The notes under the pieces: generated by a model | What the model was told of the DNA's origin: nothing | Seen by the model: the letters and a program-made list of their open reading frames with translations, nothing else | Databases searched by the model: none | DNA from: Actinomycetota bacterium | GTDB lineage: Bacteria; Actinomycetota; Actinomycetes; Mycobacteriales; Mycobacteriaceae | Direction: 5' to 3' | NCBI GenBank assembly: GCA_018268465.1 | Contig: JAFDWN010000008.1 | Span: forward strand, 62,001-126,000 | Length of the DNA stretch: 64,000 nt | Part shown: positions 36,056-44,249 of the stretch, piece after piece | How the letters are laid out: each line of letters opens with the position of its first letter | Position numbering within the stretch: position 1 is the first letter of the stretch | Translations under genes and position numbers: made by a program

Positions 36056-36832
36056 ATGAGCGCTCCGACTGTGGACACACAAGCACCGCCGTTGCCGCCC
36101 ATCCCGGACGAAGCGGTGATGATCACGCTGAAGATCGCCCGGTTCAACCCGGAGAACCCGGATGGGGCCGCCTTCCAGAGCTTCCGCGTGCCGTGCCTGC
36201 CGTCCGATCGGCTGCTCAATCTGCTGCACTACGTGAAGTGGTACCTCGACGGCACGCTGACCTTCCGCCGGTCGTGCGCGCACGGGGTGTGCGGTTCGGA
36301 TGCCATGCGGATCAACGGCGTCAACCGGCTGGCCTGCAAGGTGCTGATGCGCGATCTGCTGCCCAAGAAGCCCGGCAAGGCGCTGACGATCACCATCGAG
36401 CCGATCCGCGGCCTGCCGGTCGAGAAGGACCTCGTGGTCGACATGGAGCCGTTCTTCGACGCCTTCCGCGCGATCAAGCCCTACCTGATCACCAGCGGCA
36501 ACGCCCCGACCCGGGAACGCATCCAGAGTCAGACCGACCGCGCCCGCTACGACGACACCACCAAGTGCATCCTGTGCGCGTGCTGCACGACCAGCTGCCC
36601 CGTGTACTGGAACGAGGGTTCGTATTTCGGGCCTGCGGCGATCGTCAACGCACACCGGTTCATCTTCGACAGCCGCGATGAGGGAGCCGCCGAGCGGCTG
36701 GACATCCTCAACGATGTCGACGGTGTGTGGCGCTGCCGCACCACCTTCAACTGCACCGAAGCCTGCCCCCGCGGCATCCAGGTGACCCAGGCGATCCAGG
36801 AGGTCAAGCGCGCGCTGATGTTCGCGCGCTGA
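36056..36832 (+). CDS. sdhB: Succinate dehydrogenase iron-sulfur subunit
   Basis: Electron-transfer subunit with three clusters, 258 residues. SCAHGVCGSDAM gives the [2Fe-2S] ligands, CILCACCTTSCPVYW the [4Fe-4S] set and CRTTFNCTEACPRGI the [3Fe-4S] set. Last gene of the operon; a near-ideal 22-base hairpin follows at 36846. Confidence 0.95.
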   Translation: MSAPTVDTQAPPLPPIPDEAVMITLKIARFNPENPDGAAFQSFRVPCLPSDRLLNLLHYVKWYLDGTLTFRRSCAHGVCGSDAMRINGVNRLACKVLMRDLLPKKPGKALTITIEPIRGLPVEKDLVVDMEPFFDAFRAIKPYLITSGNAPTRERIQSQTDRARYDDTTKCILCACCTTSCPVYWNEGSYFGPAAIVNAHRFIFDSRDEGAAERLDILNDVDGVWRCRTTFNCTEACPRGIQVTQAIQEVKRALMFAR

Positions 36833-36845
36833 CCCGTCCCGCACC

Positions 36846-36891
36846 GACGCCGATGTGCCCCACGACCGTGGTCGTGGGGCACATCGGCGTC
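36846..36891. terminator. Strong hairpin terminator after sdhB
   Basis: Arms 36846-36867 and 36870-36891 are perfectly complementary over 22 bases with a 2-base centre. Located between the convergent sdhB and alpha/beta hydrolase genes, so it can stop transcription in both directions. There is no U-tract, which is usual in mycobacteria. Confidence 0.85.
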
Positions 36892-36901
36892 CGGTGACGG
36901 G

Positions 36902-37780
36902 TCAGGCGGCGTGGCGCTTCTCGACGCCGGCCAGGAACTCCCGGATGAGTGCGGTCACTTCGGCGCCCGCGCTCTCGAGCAGGAAATGCCCGCCCTCCAG
37001 CAGGTGGATCTGCGCGTCGGCGGCGTCCCTGGCGAATGCCCGCGCTCCGTCCGGGCCGAAGAACGGATCGCCGTCGCCCCACACCGCCAGCACCGGTACC
37101 CCGCTGGTGCGCAGGTACTCGTGCAGTGCCGGATAGAGCAGCGGATTCGTGGCGTAGTCCAGGAAGAGCTTCAGTTGGATCGCGTCGTTGCCGGGCCGGG
37201 CCAGCAGAGCATAGTCGTGGTGCCAGGTGTCGGGGCTGACGACGCTCTCGTCGGGAACCCCGGTGATGTATTGCCACCTGGTGAAATCGAAGCTCAGCGC
37301 GGCGCGGATGGCAGCCTCGGTCTGCGGGGTCTGGTCGCGCTGGTAGTCCCAGACCGTCGTCCAGAAACTCTCGACGAACCCGTCGTCATAGCCGTTGCCG
37401 TTCTGGGTGACGATCGCGGTGATGGCCCGAGGATCGCGCAGTGCCAGCCGCCACCCCACCGGGGCGCCGTAGTCCTGGACGTAGATCGCATAGCGGGCAA
37501 CCCCGAGTTGCGCGAGCAGCCCGGCGGTCAGATCGGCCAGCGCGTCGAACGTGTACTCGTATTCCTCGATCGGGGGCGCGTCGGAGTACCCGAATCCGAG
37601 GTAGTCGGGTGCGATGACGTGGTAGCTGTCCGCAAGGGCCGGAATGAGATCGCGGAACATGAACGAGCTGGTGGGGAACCCGTGCAACAGCACGATCGCC
37701 GGGGCCTGCGGATCGCCTGCCTCCCGGTAGAAGAGCCGGCGGCCGTCCACGGTCGCGTAGCGGTGATGCACCACGGTCAT
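36902..37780 (-). CDS. Alpha/beta hydrolase, haloalkane dehalogenase/epoxide hydrolase-like
   Basis: Alpha/beta hydrolase of 292 residues. The nucleophile is Asp103 in VQDYGAPVG, which marks dehalogenase or epoxide-hydrolase types, not esterases. HGFP supplies the oxyanion hole and GGHFLLE the catalytic His. Substrate unknown. ATG at 37780; the upstream region with the divergent CGNR regulator holds a large imperfect inverted repeat. The pair resembles regulator-plus-detoxification units. Confidence 0.83.
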   Translation of the reverse strand: MTVVHHRYATVDGRRLFYREAGDPQAPAIVLLHGFPTSSFMFRDLIPALADSYHVIAPDYLGFGYSDAPPIEEYEYTFDALADLTAGLLAQLGVARYAIYVQDYGAPVGWRLALRDPRAITAIVTQNGNGYDDGFVESFWTTVWDYQRDQTPQTEAAIRAALSFDFTRWQYITGVPDESVVSPDTWHHDYALLARPGNDAIQLKLFLDYATNPLLYPALHEYLRTSGVPVLAVWGDGDPFFGPDGARAFARDAADAQIHLLEGGHFLLESAGAEVTALIREFLAGVEKRHAA

Positions 37781-37782
37781 TG

Positions 37783-37865
37783 CTAACTCCTTAACGTCTT
37801 TTTCTTGGTTAGTCACCAGTAGACGCTTCACGGCTGTAACCTGTCAATAGACGTTTGGAGGTTAG
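37783..37865. promoter_or_regulatory. Imperfect inverted repeat in hydrolase/CGNR divergent promoter
   Basis: CTAACTCCTTAACGTC (37783-37798) is matched in 12 of 16 positions by the reverse complement of GACGTTTGGAGGTTAG (37850-37865). The arms lie next to the two divergent start codons, so each can be an operator, possibly for the CGNR protein. Related AGACG words appear between them. Confidence 0.45.
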
Positions 37866-37867
37866 TT

Positions 37868-38389
37868 ATGAACGTTTCGGAACCAGCCGAGGCATTTCTG
37901 CTGGACCTGCTCAACAGCACGCCGGTGATCGACGGCGTGCCGCACGACGGCCTCGCCGATCTGGAGGTCGCCCGGCCGTGGCTGGTCGAGCACGACGTAC
38001 CCGCCACGGCCGCCGAGTGGAGGGCACTGGTCGCCGCACGGTCCGCCCTTCAGTCGGTCGTCCGCGGTGAACAACCCCCGGCCGCGCTGCAGCCATTCAT
38101 CGCCGACCTGAGCCTGCGCCCCACGGCCACCGGCGACGGACTGGACTGGCGCCCGCAGTACGGCGGCGCACCCACCGGAGCGGCGCGTGCCGTCCTCGCA
38201 TGGGATGCGCTGCGGATATCCAGCCCCGGGCGCCTGCGCCCGTGCGCCAACACCGAATGCCGGCTGTTCCTCGTCGACCGCAGCAAGCCCAATACCGCGC
38301 GGTGGTGTTCGATGGCGATCTGCGGCAACAGAATGAAGGCCCGCAGGCATTACCGCCGCGCCCGCGGCGTCGATCAGGACGTCGACTAG
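37868..38389 (+). CDS. CGNR zinc-finger/ABATE-domain regulator
   Basis: Protein of 173 residues with an N-terminal ABATE-like helical domain and a C-terminal zinc finger: CANTECRLF and WCSMAICGNRMKARRH, in which CGNR is the family signature. Such proteins are presumed DNA-binding regulators, often with stress or detoxification enzymes. ATG at 37868, close after the inverted-repeat arm. Followed by the AhpD-like gene 41 bases on. Confidence 0.87.
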   Translation: MNVSEPAEAFLLDLLNSTPVIDGVPHDGLADLEVARPWLVEHDVPATAAEWRALVAARSALQSVVRGEQPPAALQPFIADLSLRPTATGDGLDWRPQYGGAPTGAARAVLAWDALRISSPGRLRPCANTECRLFLVDRSKPNTARWCSMAICGNRMKARRHYRRARGVDQDVD

Positions 38390-38395
38390 CCACGG

Positions 38396-38422
38396 TGTCA
38401 CATTCCTGGCCGCTGCGGCGTC
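38396..38422 (+). promoter_or_regulatory. ECF41 (SigJ)-type promoter TGTCACA-N16-CGTC
   Basis: TGTCACA (38396-38402), 16 bases, CGTC (38419-38422). This equals the reported ECF41 consensus in both elements and in spacing. The ATG of the next gene is eight bases beyond, so the mRNA should be almost leaderless. The sigma factor gene of the ECF41 group is the convergent neighbour. Confidence 0.8.
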
Positions 38423-38430
38423 TAGAGGGT

Positions 38431-39033
38431 ATGACACAGAAAAGCCGAATCGATCCGCTGCCGCCCCGCCGCGCTCCACGGCTGACCAGGCTGCTGTACC
38501 GCATGGCCAGACGCCGGTTCGGGGAGGTCCCCGAACCGGTCGCCGTGGTCGCCCATCACCGCGGCGTACTGATCGCGAACGTCGTCCACGAAGCCATCGC
38601 GCAGACCGCGTCGCGCAAGCTGCCCAAGAACGTGCGCGAACTCGCCGTGTTCTGGACGGCGCGTACCGTCGGCTGTTCCTGGTGCGTGGATTTCGGCACC
38701 ATGCTGCAACGCCTGGACGGCCTGGACATCACCCGGCTCACCGAGATCGACGACTATGCGACCTCGTCGCGCTACACCGACGACGAACGCGCGGCGATCG
38801 CCTACGCCGACGCGATGACGACCGACCCGCACTCCGTCACCGACGCGCAGGTCGCCGACCTGCGCAGGCGCTTCGGTGACGCCGGTGTCGTCGAACTCAC
38901 CTATCAGATCGGCCTGGAGAACATGCGGGCCCGCACCTACGCCGCGCTCGGCATCACCGAACAGGGTTTCAGCTCCGGGGATGCCTGCCGGATCCCGTGG
39001 GCCGACTCGACGCCCGAAGCGGCGACCCGGTGA
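38431..39033 (+). CDS. Carboxymuconolactone decarboxylase/AhpD-like protein
   Basis: Protein of 200 residues of the CMD/AhpD family with CxxC in VGCSWCVDFG, expected to act as a thiol peroxidase-type antioxidant or a small-molecule decarboxylase; substrate unknown. ECF41 sigma factors are typically next to such COE-type genes. ATG 38431 lies eight bases after an ECF41 promoter, and no ribosome-binding site is visible, agreeing with leaderless initiation. Its last 65 bases overlap sigJ in convergent orientation. Confidence 0.85.
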   Translation: MTQKSRIDPLPPRRAPRLTRLLYRMARRRFGEVPEPVAVVAHHRGVLIANVVHEAIAQTASRKLPKNVRELAVFWTARTVGCSWCVDFGTMLQRLDGLDITRLTEIDDYATSSRYTDDERAAIAYADAMTTDPHSVTDAQVADLRRRFGDAGVVELTYQIGLENMRARTYAALGITEQGFSSGDACRIPWADSTPEAATR

Positions 39034-40003
39034 ACTTGTCCGGGTTGGCGATGTCCCATACCGCGCCGACCTTCCCGTCGCGCACCGATACCGCCACCAC
39101 CCGAGGATGGGCGGCGTCGAAACCGTCGCCGCCGTCCGTGCCGACCGAATAGGCGCCGAGTTCGCCGTTCACCAACGCCGCCCTGCTCGACTCCAGCCAC
39201 CCCGGGCCGTAGCGCCTGGCGAGGCCGAACAGGAAGCGGGCAACCCTGTCCGGTCCGCGGATCTCACGAATGGCGGTGCGGGTCTTGCCGTTTGAATCAC
39301 CGACGAGGGTCACGTCGCCGTGCAACAACGCGACGACGGCGTCGACGTCGCCGGCGGCCAGCGCGGCCAGCAACGCGCCGACGACCTCGTCGTGCCCGCG
39401 GCGGGGCGGCTCATCGGGACTGGATTCTCTTCGCGCAAGCGGCTCATCGGGACCACCAACGACCCTGCGGGCCCGCGACGCCAACTGGCGTGCCGCCGGC
39501 ACACTGACACCCAGCACGTCGGCGATCTCGGCGAACGGCACCCCGAAACCCTCACGCAGCACGAATGCCACCCGCTGCGCCGGATTGAGCCGCTCCAGCA
39601 CCACCATCGCGGCGAACCGCGCATCCTCGCCGGCCACCACCACCGACAGCGGATCGTCACCGTCCAGACCCGTCACCACCGGCTCGGGCAGCCATTCCCC
39701 GACATACGCCTCTCGCCTGTGCGCCGCCGACCGCAGCCGATCCAGGCTGAGCCTGCTGACCACCGTCGTCAGCCACGCCCTCAGGTCGGCGATCTCCCCG
39801 CGCCGGGGGACGGAAGGCTCTTCGCGCAAGCGCTCATCGGGGCTCGCCGGCTCTTCGCGCAAGCGCTCATCGCGATCCCAGCGGAGCCACGCGTCCTGCA
39901 CGATGTCCTCGGCGTCGGCAAAGGTACCGGTGAGTCGATACGCCACGGCCAGCAAGTGCGGCCGCAGTGCCTCGAACTCGTCGACGCGCGCACTGGCCGT
40001 CAT
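38969..40003 (-). CDS. sigJ: ECF41-group sigma factor (SigJ-like)
   Basis: Sigma factor of 344 residues: sigma-2 (residues 7-80), sigma-4 with HTH VPFAEIADVLGVSVPAARQL (about 155-175), and the C-terminal SnoaL-like regulatory domain of ECF41. The DGGGK motif of this group is here DSNGK (236-240), and NPDKL is NPDKF near the C-terminus. Two linker regions carry 11-residue repeats: DERLREEPxxP twice at 45-66 and DEPLARRESSP at 186-196, encoded by copies of one DNA repeat read in different frames. Positional ortholog of Rv3328c. It overlaps the convergent AhpD-like gene. Confidence 0.9.
   Translation of the reverse strand: MTASARVDEFEALRPHLLAVAYRLTGTFADAEDIVQDAWLRWDRDERLREEPASPDERLREEPSVPRRGEIADLRAWLTTVVSRLSLDRLRSAAHRREAYVGEWLPEPVVTGLDGDDPLSVVVAGEDARFAAMVVLERLNPAQRVAFVLREGFGVPFAEIADVLGVSVPAARQLASRARRVVGGPDEPLARRESSPDEPPRRGHDEVVGALLAALAAGDVDAVVALLHGDVTLVGDSNGKTRTAIREIRGPDRVARFLFGLARRYGPGWLESSRAALVNGELGAYSVGTDGGDGFDAAHPRVVAVSVRDGKVGAVWDIANPDKFTGSPLRASSRPTGSGRHPRS
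39406..39453. repeat. Interspersed 33-bp repeat, site 1 in sigJ
   Basis: GCGGCTCATCGGGAC occurs at 39406-39420 and 39439-39453 (33-base period) around CTCTTCGCGCAAGC. It is the same element as at 39816-39872 but with one extra base, so the coding frame through it differs. Lies in the linker after sigma-4. Confidence 0.75.
39816..39872. repeat. Interspersed 33-bp repeat, site 2 in sigJ
   Basis: GGCTCTTCGCGCAAGCGCTC begins at 39816 and again at 39849, one 33-base period apart. It encodes DERLREEP in the sigma-2 loop. The AGCGCTTGCGC core is partly self-complementary. Confidence 0.8.
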
Positions 40004-40070
40004 ATCGAGAGTGTAGTTGCGTCCTTGAACGACTTGGACCGTAGAACCTACGCGGCGCCGCACACGACCG

Positions 40071-40076
40071 TATATT
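40071..40076 (+). promoter_or_regulatory. -10 element TATATT, leaderless start of the APC gene
   Basis: TATATT ends six bases before the ATG at 40083, and no Shine-Dalgarno sequence is present, so transcription would begin at or next to the start codon. No good -35 hexamer is seen. Confidence 0.45.
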
Positions 40077-40082
40077 GCTGCA

Positions 40083-41627
40083 ATGGCAATTACCGAACCT
40101 CCCGCCACCCCCGACCGCGGCGACGGTGCGACAGCAACGGCGAACGTCGTGACGGACAAGGGTCTGCAGGCGGGGGCGATCGGACTTGTCGGCAACGTCG
40201 TCATCGGCCTGGCCGCTGTAGCACCGGCATACAGTCTGGCCGCCACGCTCGGCTACGTCGTACTCGCCGTCGGCGACAAGGCACCCGCGATGTTCGTGCT
40301 TGCCTTCATCCCGATGCTGCTCGTCGCATTCGCCTACAAGGAGCTATCCCAGGACACCCCCGACTGCGGCACCACATTCACCTGGGGCACAAAGGCATTC
40401 GGGCCGTGGATCGGGTGGATCGGCGGCTGGGGTCTGGCGGTGTCTGCCATCATCGTGCTGGCCAACGTCGCCGAGATCGCCGCGATCTATCTGTTCAGAT
40501 TCCTCGGGCTGGACGATCTGGCCGAGAACATCTGGGCGAAGGTGCTTCTCGGGTCATTCTTCATCATCATGATGACGCTGGTCAGCGCGCGCGGCATCGT
40601 GGTCTCCGAACGCATCCAGAACGTGCTCATCGCGATCCAGTTCGGCGTGCTCATCATCGTCAGCATCGTCGCGCTCATCCGGGTGTTCTCCGGAACCGCT
40701 GGTGCGCAGGCCGTCTCACCGTCGCTGTCCTGGCTGTGGCCGGGCGGCCTGGACGCCCATTCGATCGCCGCCGCCATCATTCTGTGCATCTTCATCTATT
40801 GGGGCTGGGACGCCTGTCTGGCCGTCGGCGAGGAAACCAAGGATCCCGGCAAGACGCCCGGCATCGCGGCGCTGATCACCACCATGATCCTGGTCTGCAC
40901 CTATGTGCTGGTGGCATACGCGGTCCAGTCGTTCGCCGGGTTCGGATACGTCGGCATCGGCCTGAACAACCCCAACAACACCGATGACGTGCTGACGGTG
41001 CTCGGCCAACCTGTCGCGGGTCCGATCGTCGCGTCGCTGCTACTGCTGACCGTGTCGGTGTCGGCGCTGTCGTCCACCCAGACCACGATCCTGCCCACGG
41101 CGCGCGGCACCCTGTCGATGGCCGTGTACGAGGCTATCCCGAAGCGGTTCGCCTTCGTCCATCCGCGATACATGACCCCGGCGTTCGGCACCATCGTGAT
41201 GGGCCTGTCGGCCCTGTTCTTCTACCTGCTGCTGACGTTCCTCAGCGAGAACGCCCTGGCCGACTCGGTGGCATCGCTGGGTTTGGCCGTCGCCTTCTAC
41301 TACGGCATCACCGCCTTCGCGTGCGTCTGGTACTTCCGCAAATCGCTGTTCACCTCGACGCGAAACCTGTTCCTCCGCGGCATCTTCCCGCTCCTGGGGG
41401 CGCTGGCCATGACGTGGGCCTTCTTCCAGAGCGCCACCGACATGATCGCCCCCGACTACGGCTACACCGCGTTCGGACCCATCGGTGGGGTGTTCGTGCT
41501 GGGCGTGGGCATGCTGGTACTCGGTATTCCGCTCATGCTGGCCTGCTATGCGTTCGGTACGAAGCGGTTCTTCCGGGGGGAGACGCTCAACGCCGACACC
41601 GAGGTCAAAGTGCCCGACACGTACTGA
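40083..41627 (+). CDS. APC-family amino acid permease
   Basis: Inner-membrane permease of the APC superfamily, 514 residues, about 12-14 hydrophobic segments. The N-terminal GNVVIGLAAVAPAYSLAATLG is the substrate-binding first helix, and DCGTTFTWG is the conserved loop after helix 2. The late helices contain SALSSTQTTILPTARG. Substrate is an amino acid or amine, not determined. The universal stress protein 52 bases downstream is probably co-transcribed, a common pairing for this permease type. Confidence 0.9.
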   Translation: MAITEPPATPDRGDGATATANVVTDKGLQAGAIGLVGNVVIGLAAVAPAYSLAATLGYVVLAVGDKAPAMFVLAFIPMLLVAFAYKELSQDTPDCGTTFTWGTKAFGPWIGWIGGWGLAVSAIIVLANVAEIAAIYLFRFLGLDDLAENIWAKVLLGSFFIIMMTLVSARGIVVSERIQNVLIAIQFGVLIIVSIVALIRVFSGTAGAQAVSPSLSWLWPGGLDAHSIAAAIILCIFIYWGWDACLAVGEETKDPGKTPGIAALITTMILVCTYVLVAYAVQSFAGFGYVGIGLNNPNNTDDVLTVLGQPVAGPIVASLLLLTVSVSALSSTQTTILPTARGTLSMAVYEAIPKRFAFVHPRYMTPAFGTIVMGLSALFFYLLLTFLSENALADSVASLGLAVAFYYGITAFACVWYFRKSLFTSTRNLFLRGIFPLLGALAMTWAFFQSATDMIAPDYGYTAFGPIGGVFVLGVGMLVLGIPLMLACYAFGTKRFFRGETLNADTEVKVPDTY

Positions 41628-41679
41628 CCCGCAACCGGATCCACACCTCGACCCTGAAGGCGAAAGTGCAGGCCCACAC

Positions 41680-42543
41680 ATGCATCTGACCGTCGGTTAC
41701 CTCGCGACCCCGACCGGTGACGACGGTGTCGCGCTCGCCGCGGCGCTGACCAGAACGTTCGGAGCGGACGTCGACATCGTCCTGGTGGTGCGCGAGGAAC
41801 TGCCCGACGGCCATCCCGGGCGGGCCCAGTACCAGGAGTTCCTCGTCGAGCGCGGCCTGGAGTGGATCGCCAAACCCGTCGCCGTGCTCAAGGCCGCCGG
41901 CGCGAACGTGACCCCGACCGTCGTGGTGGCCGATTCGGTGGCCGGCACTCTCATCGAGTTCGCCGAGGACAAGGATTCCGATCTGATCGTCGTCGGCGGC
42001 GCCCGCGACGGCTTCTTCGGCGGACACGTCATCGGCCCGGTGTCCACGTCGCTGTTGCACAGTTCGCCGATCCCGGTCGCGCTGGCCCCCCGCGGCTTCG
42101 CCGAGGACCCACCCGACACCGTCGGCGCGGTGACCGCCGCCGTACCCACCCGGCCCGGCGACGACAATCCGCTGCCCTTTGCGATCACCCTGGCCAGCGC
42201 CGCGGAGCTGCCGATTCGCATGGTGTCGCTGGTCTCGTCGGAGAACCTCGCCGAGGCCGAGAACATGCGCGAACTGCGCAACATCCAGATCTCCGCGGCC
42301 GAGGAGAACCTCGCGGTCGCCGCCCGGGCGCTGCCGGACTCCCCCGAGATCGAGTCGCTCGTGGCCGACGGGATGACGCTGGAGTCGGCGCTGAAGAAAT
42401 TGACGTGGCACGATTCGGATCTGCTGGTGGTCGGGTCCAGCCGCTTCGCCGCACCCAAGCGGATCTTCCTGGGCTCCACCGCCGCCCGCATCCTTGCCGG
42501 CACCTCGGCGCCGGTGGTCGTCGTCCCGCGCAGCGAGCAGTAG
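41680..42543 (+). CDS. Universal stress protein with two Usp domains
   Basis: Tandem Usp protein of 287 residues, cytosolic. Each half ends with the nucleotide loop: VVGGARDGFFGGHVIG in the first (degenerate) and VVGSSRFAAPKRIFLGSTA in the second, which fits the ATP-binding GxxGx9GS/T pattern better. It may regulate the adjacent permease. The ATG at 41680 has no strong ribosome-binding site. Ends in a shared palindromic element with ggt. Confidence 0.88.
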   Translation: MHLTVGYLATPTGDDGVALAAALTRTFGADVDIVLVVREELPDGHPGRAQYQEFLVERGLEWIAKPVAVLKAAGANVTPTVVVADSVAGTLIEFAEDKDSDLIVVGGARDGFFGGHVIGPVSTSLLHSSPIPVALAPRGFAEDPPDTVGAVTAAVPTRPGDDNPLPFAITLASAAELPIRMVSLVSSENLAEAENMRELRNIQISAAEENLAVAARALPDSPEIESLVADGMTLESALKKLTWHDSDLLVVGSSRFAAPKRIFLGSTAARILAGTSAPVVVVPRSEQ

Positions 42544-42544
42544 C

Positions 42545-42607
42545 CGCCGAACTAGAAGTCTCGGTCGCTAACTGAGCGGCTCAGCGACCCGGACTTCTGG
42601 TTCGGCG
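42545..42607. repeat. Palindromic repeat copy 1 (usp/ggt junction)
   Basis: Arms 42545-42569 and 42583-42607 pair with three mismatches in 25 bases around a 13-base loop. It contains the ggt stop codon and lies directly after the usp stop, so it can terminate both. The arm sequence CGCCGAACYAGAAGTC recurs at 47612-47680. Confidence 0.8.
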
Positions 42608-44182
42608 CGGGTGATGCGCGACGACGGCGGCGCCGTCCGACCGCGGGTCCGACGCCGCGGTCATCGCACCCCCGTCGTCGATGTACACCGCGTTGGCCTG
42701 GCCCAGCGCCTCCGTGCGCGCAGCGACCCGAGTCGGCAGGAAACCCGCGCGTTCGATCGATGCCATGGGCGCGGCGGCCATATCGGACTCCACCGTGACC
42801 GAATCGTCCGTGCCGCCGTCGACCTGGAGCCCGACGATGGCCCGCGCCGCGCCGACTGCCGCCTCCGCACCCGCCCCGTCGAGCGCCCGCAACAACACCT
42901 GCGCGAGGATCTGTGGCTGACCCTGCCCGCCCATCGTCGCGAGCACATGCCGCGGCCGGCCCCCGTGCGTCGTCAGCACCGGCATGAGGGTGTGCGCCGG
43001 GCGTTTTCGGGCGGCGATGACGTTCGGCGAGGTTTCGTCCAGCGAGAAGCCGGCGCCCCTGTTGTGGAACAGGATCCCTGAGTCTGGGTCGATCAGTCCG
43101 CTGCCGAAGGCGTGATAGACACTCTGGATCAAGGACACCGCATAGCCGTCGCCGTCGGCCGCGGCGATGCCGACGGTGTCACCGTGGGGTACCAACGCGG
43201 GAGCGTCGCCGACCGAACCCCAGTCGACCGGTCCCACCAGCCCGTCACCGATCAGGGCGTCGGTGTCGACGTCGGTGTATCTCGGATCAGCCAGATACCG
43301 TGCCCGTAACGCGTTGCCGTGGTGGAAGACACACAACAATCTGCCCAGATCCTCGCCGAGCGGATCACCGATGGCCAGCGCGTCGACGGCATGCAGTGCG
43401 CGCAACAACAGGAAACCGTGGGTGTTGGGTGGGCTCGTCGACACGGTGTGGCCGCGGAACACCATCGAGAGCGGCCGCACGACCTCGGGTGCGAACTCGG
43501 CGAAATCCGCGACCGTCAGCCTCGATCCGCGCGATCGCAGGTAGCGCACGCTCGCCGCAGCCAGCGCGCCCTCGTAGAACGCGCCCGGGCCGTCCGTGCG
43601 CAGCGCGGCGATCGTGTCGGCCAGCGCGGGCTGTTCCAGGACGTCCCCGGTGCGCAGGCACCGGCCCCCTGGCCGGAACACGCGGTCGAAGTCCTCGGTC
43701 CCGAACAGGTCGGCGTTTTCGGCGTCGGCAAGATGGCCGGCGAGTGAGGGGGCGACGCGGACGCCCTCGCGTGCCGCCGTTTCGGCTGCCGACAGTGTGC
43801 GGTCCCAGCCCAGCCGGGCACCCAGGCCGCGCAGTGTCTCCCAGCCGCGTACGCCGCCGGGCACCGTGACGACATCCGCCCCCCGCGCCGGTGGCCGGTC
43901 GCCATGGGCGGCGCGCATGGCGGCCTGGTCGACCGCCGCACCCGCCCATCCGGACGCGTTGACACACCGAACCGTCCCGTCCGGTGTCCGGACCAGAGCG
44001 ACGAGATCCCCACCCAGCGCGACGTTGTGCGGATACACGACCGTCAGCACGGCTGCGGCGGCGATCGCCGCATCGATCGCGTTCCCGCCGTCCCGGTAGG
44101 CGCACATACCCGCATCGGTTGCGAGCGCATGCGGGGTGGCCAGTGCGGCAGTGAACGAACTCGGCGCCGAGTTGATGGACAC
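42581..44182 (-). CDS. ggt: Gamma-glutamyltransferase family protein
   Basis: Ntn-hydrolase of the gamma-glutamyltranspeptidase/acylase family, 533 residues. The autocatalytic Thr is likely Thr336 in HGDTVGIAAADGDG, start of the small subunit; PHNVALGGDL and GFLLLRALHAVD are typical large-subunit motifs. No signal peptide, so it acts in the cytosol. Substrate could be gamma-glutamyl compounds or another amide. It precedes an amino-acid-type ABC importer on the same strand (68 bases apart), which suggests import followed by cleavage. Confidence 0.87.
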   Translation of the reverse strand: MSINSAPSSFTAALATPHALATDAGMCAYRDGGNAIDAAIAAAAVLTVVYPHNVALGGDLVALVRTPDGTVRCVNASGWAGAAVDQAAMRAAHGDRPPARGADVVTVPGGVRGWETLRGLGARLGWDRTLSAAETAAREGVRVAPSLAGHLADAENADLFGTEDFDRVFRPGGRCLRTGDVLEQPALADTIAALRTDGPGAFYEGALAAASVRYLRSRGSRLTVADFAEFAPEVVRPLSMVFRGHTVSTSPPNTHGFLLLRALHAVDALAIGDPLGEDLGRLLCVFHHGNALRARYLADPRYTDVDTDALIGDGLVGPVDWGSVGDAPALVPHGDTVGIAAADGDGYAVSLIQSVYHAFGSGLIDPDSGILFHNRGAGFSLDETSPNVIAARKRPAHTLMPVLTTHGGRPRHVLATMGGQGQPQILAQVLLRALDGAGAEAAVGAARAIVGLQVDGGTDDSVTVESDMAAAPMASIERAGFLPTRVAARTEALGQANAVYIDDGGAMTAASDPRSDGAAVVAHHPRRTRSPGR

Positions 44183-44249
44183 GGTGGACGGACTCCTTGT
44201 TTGTGGCGCTGCGAGATTCGGCAGCGCGCAGGTGCGTTGGAACGGGCGG

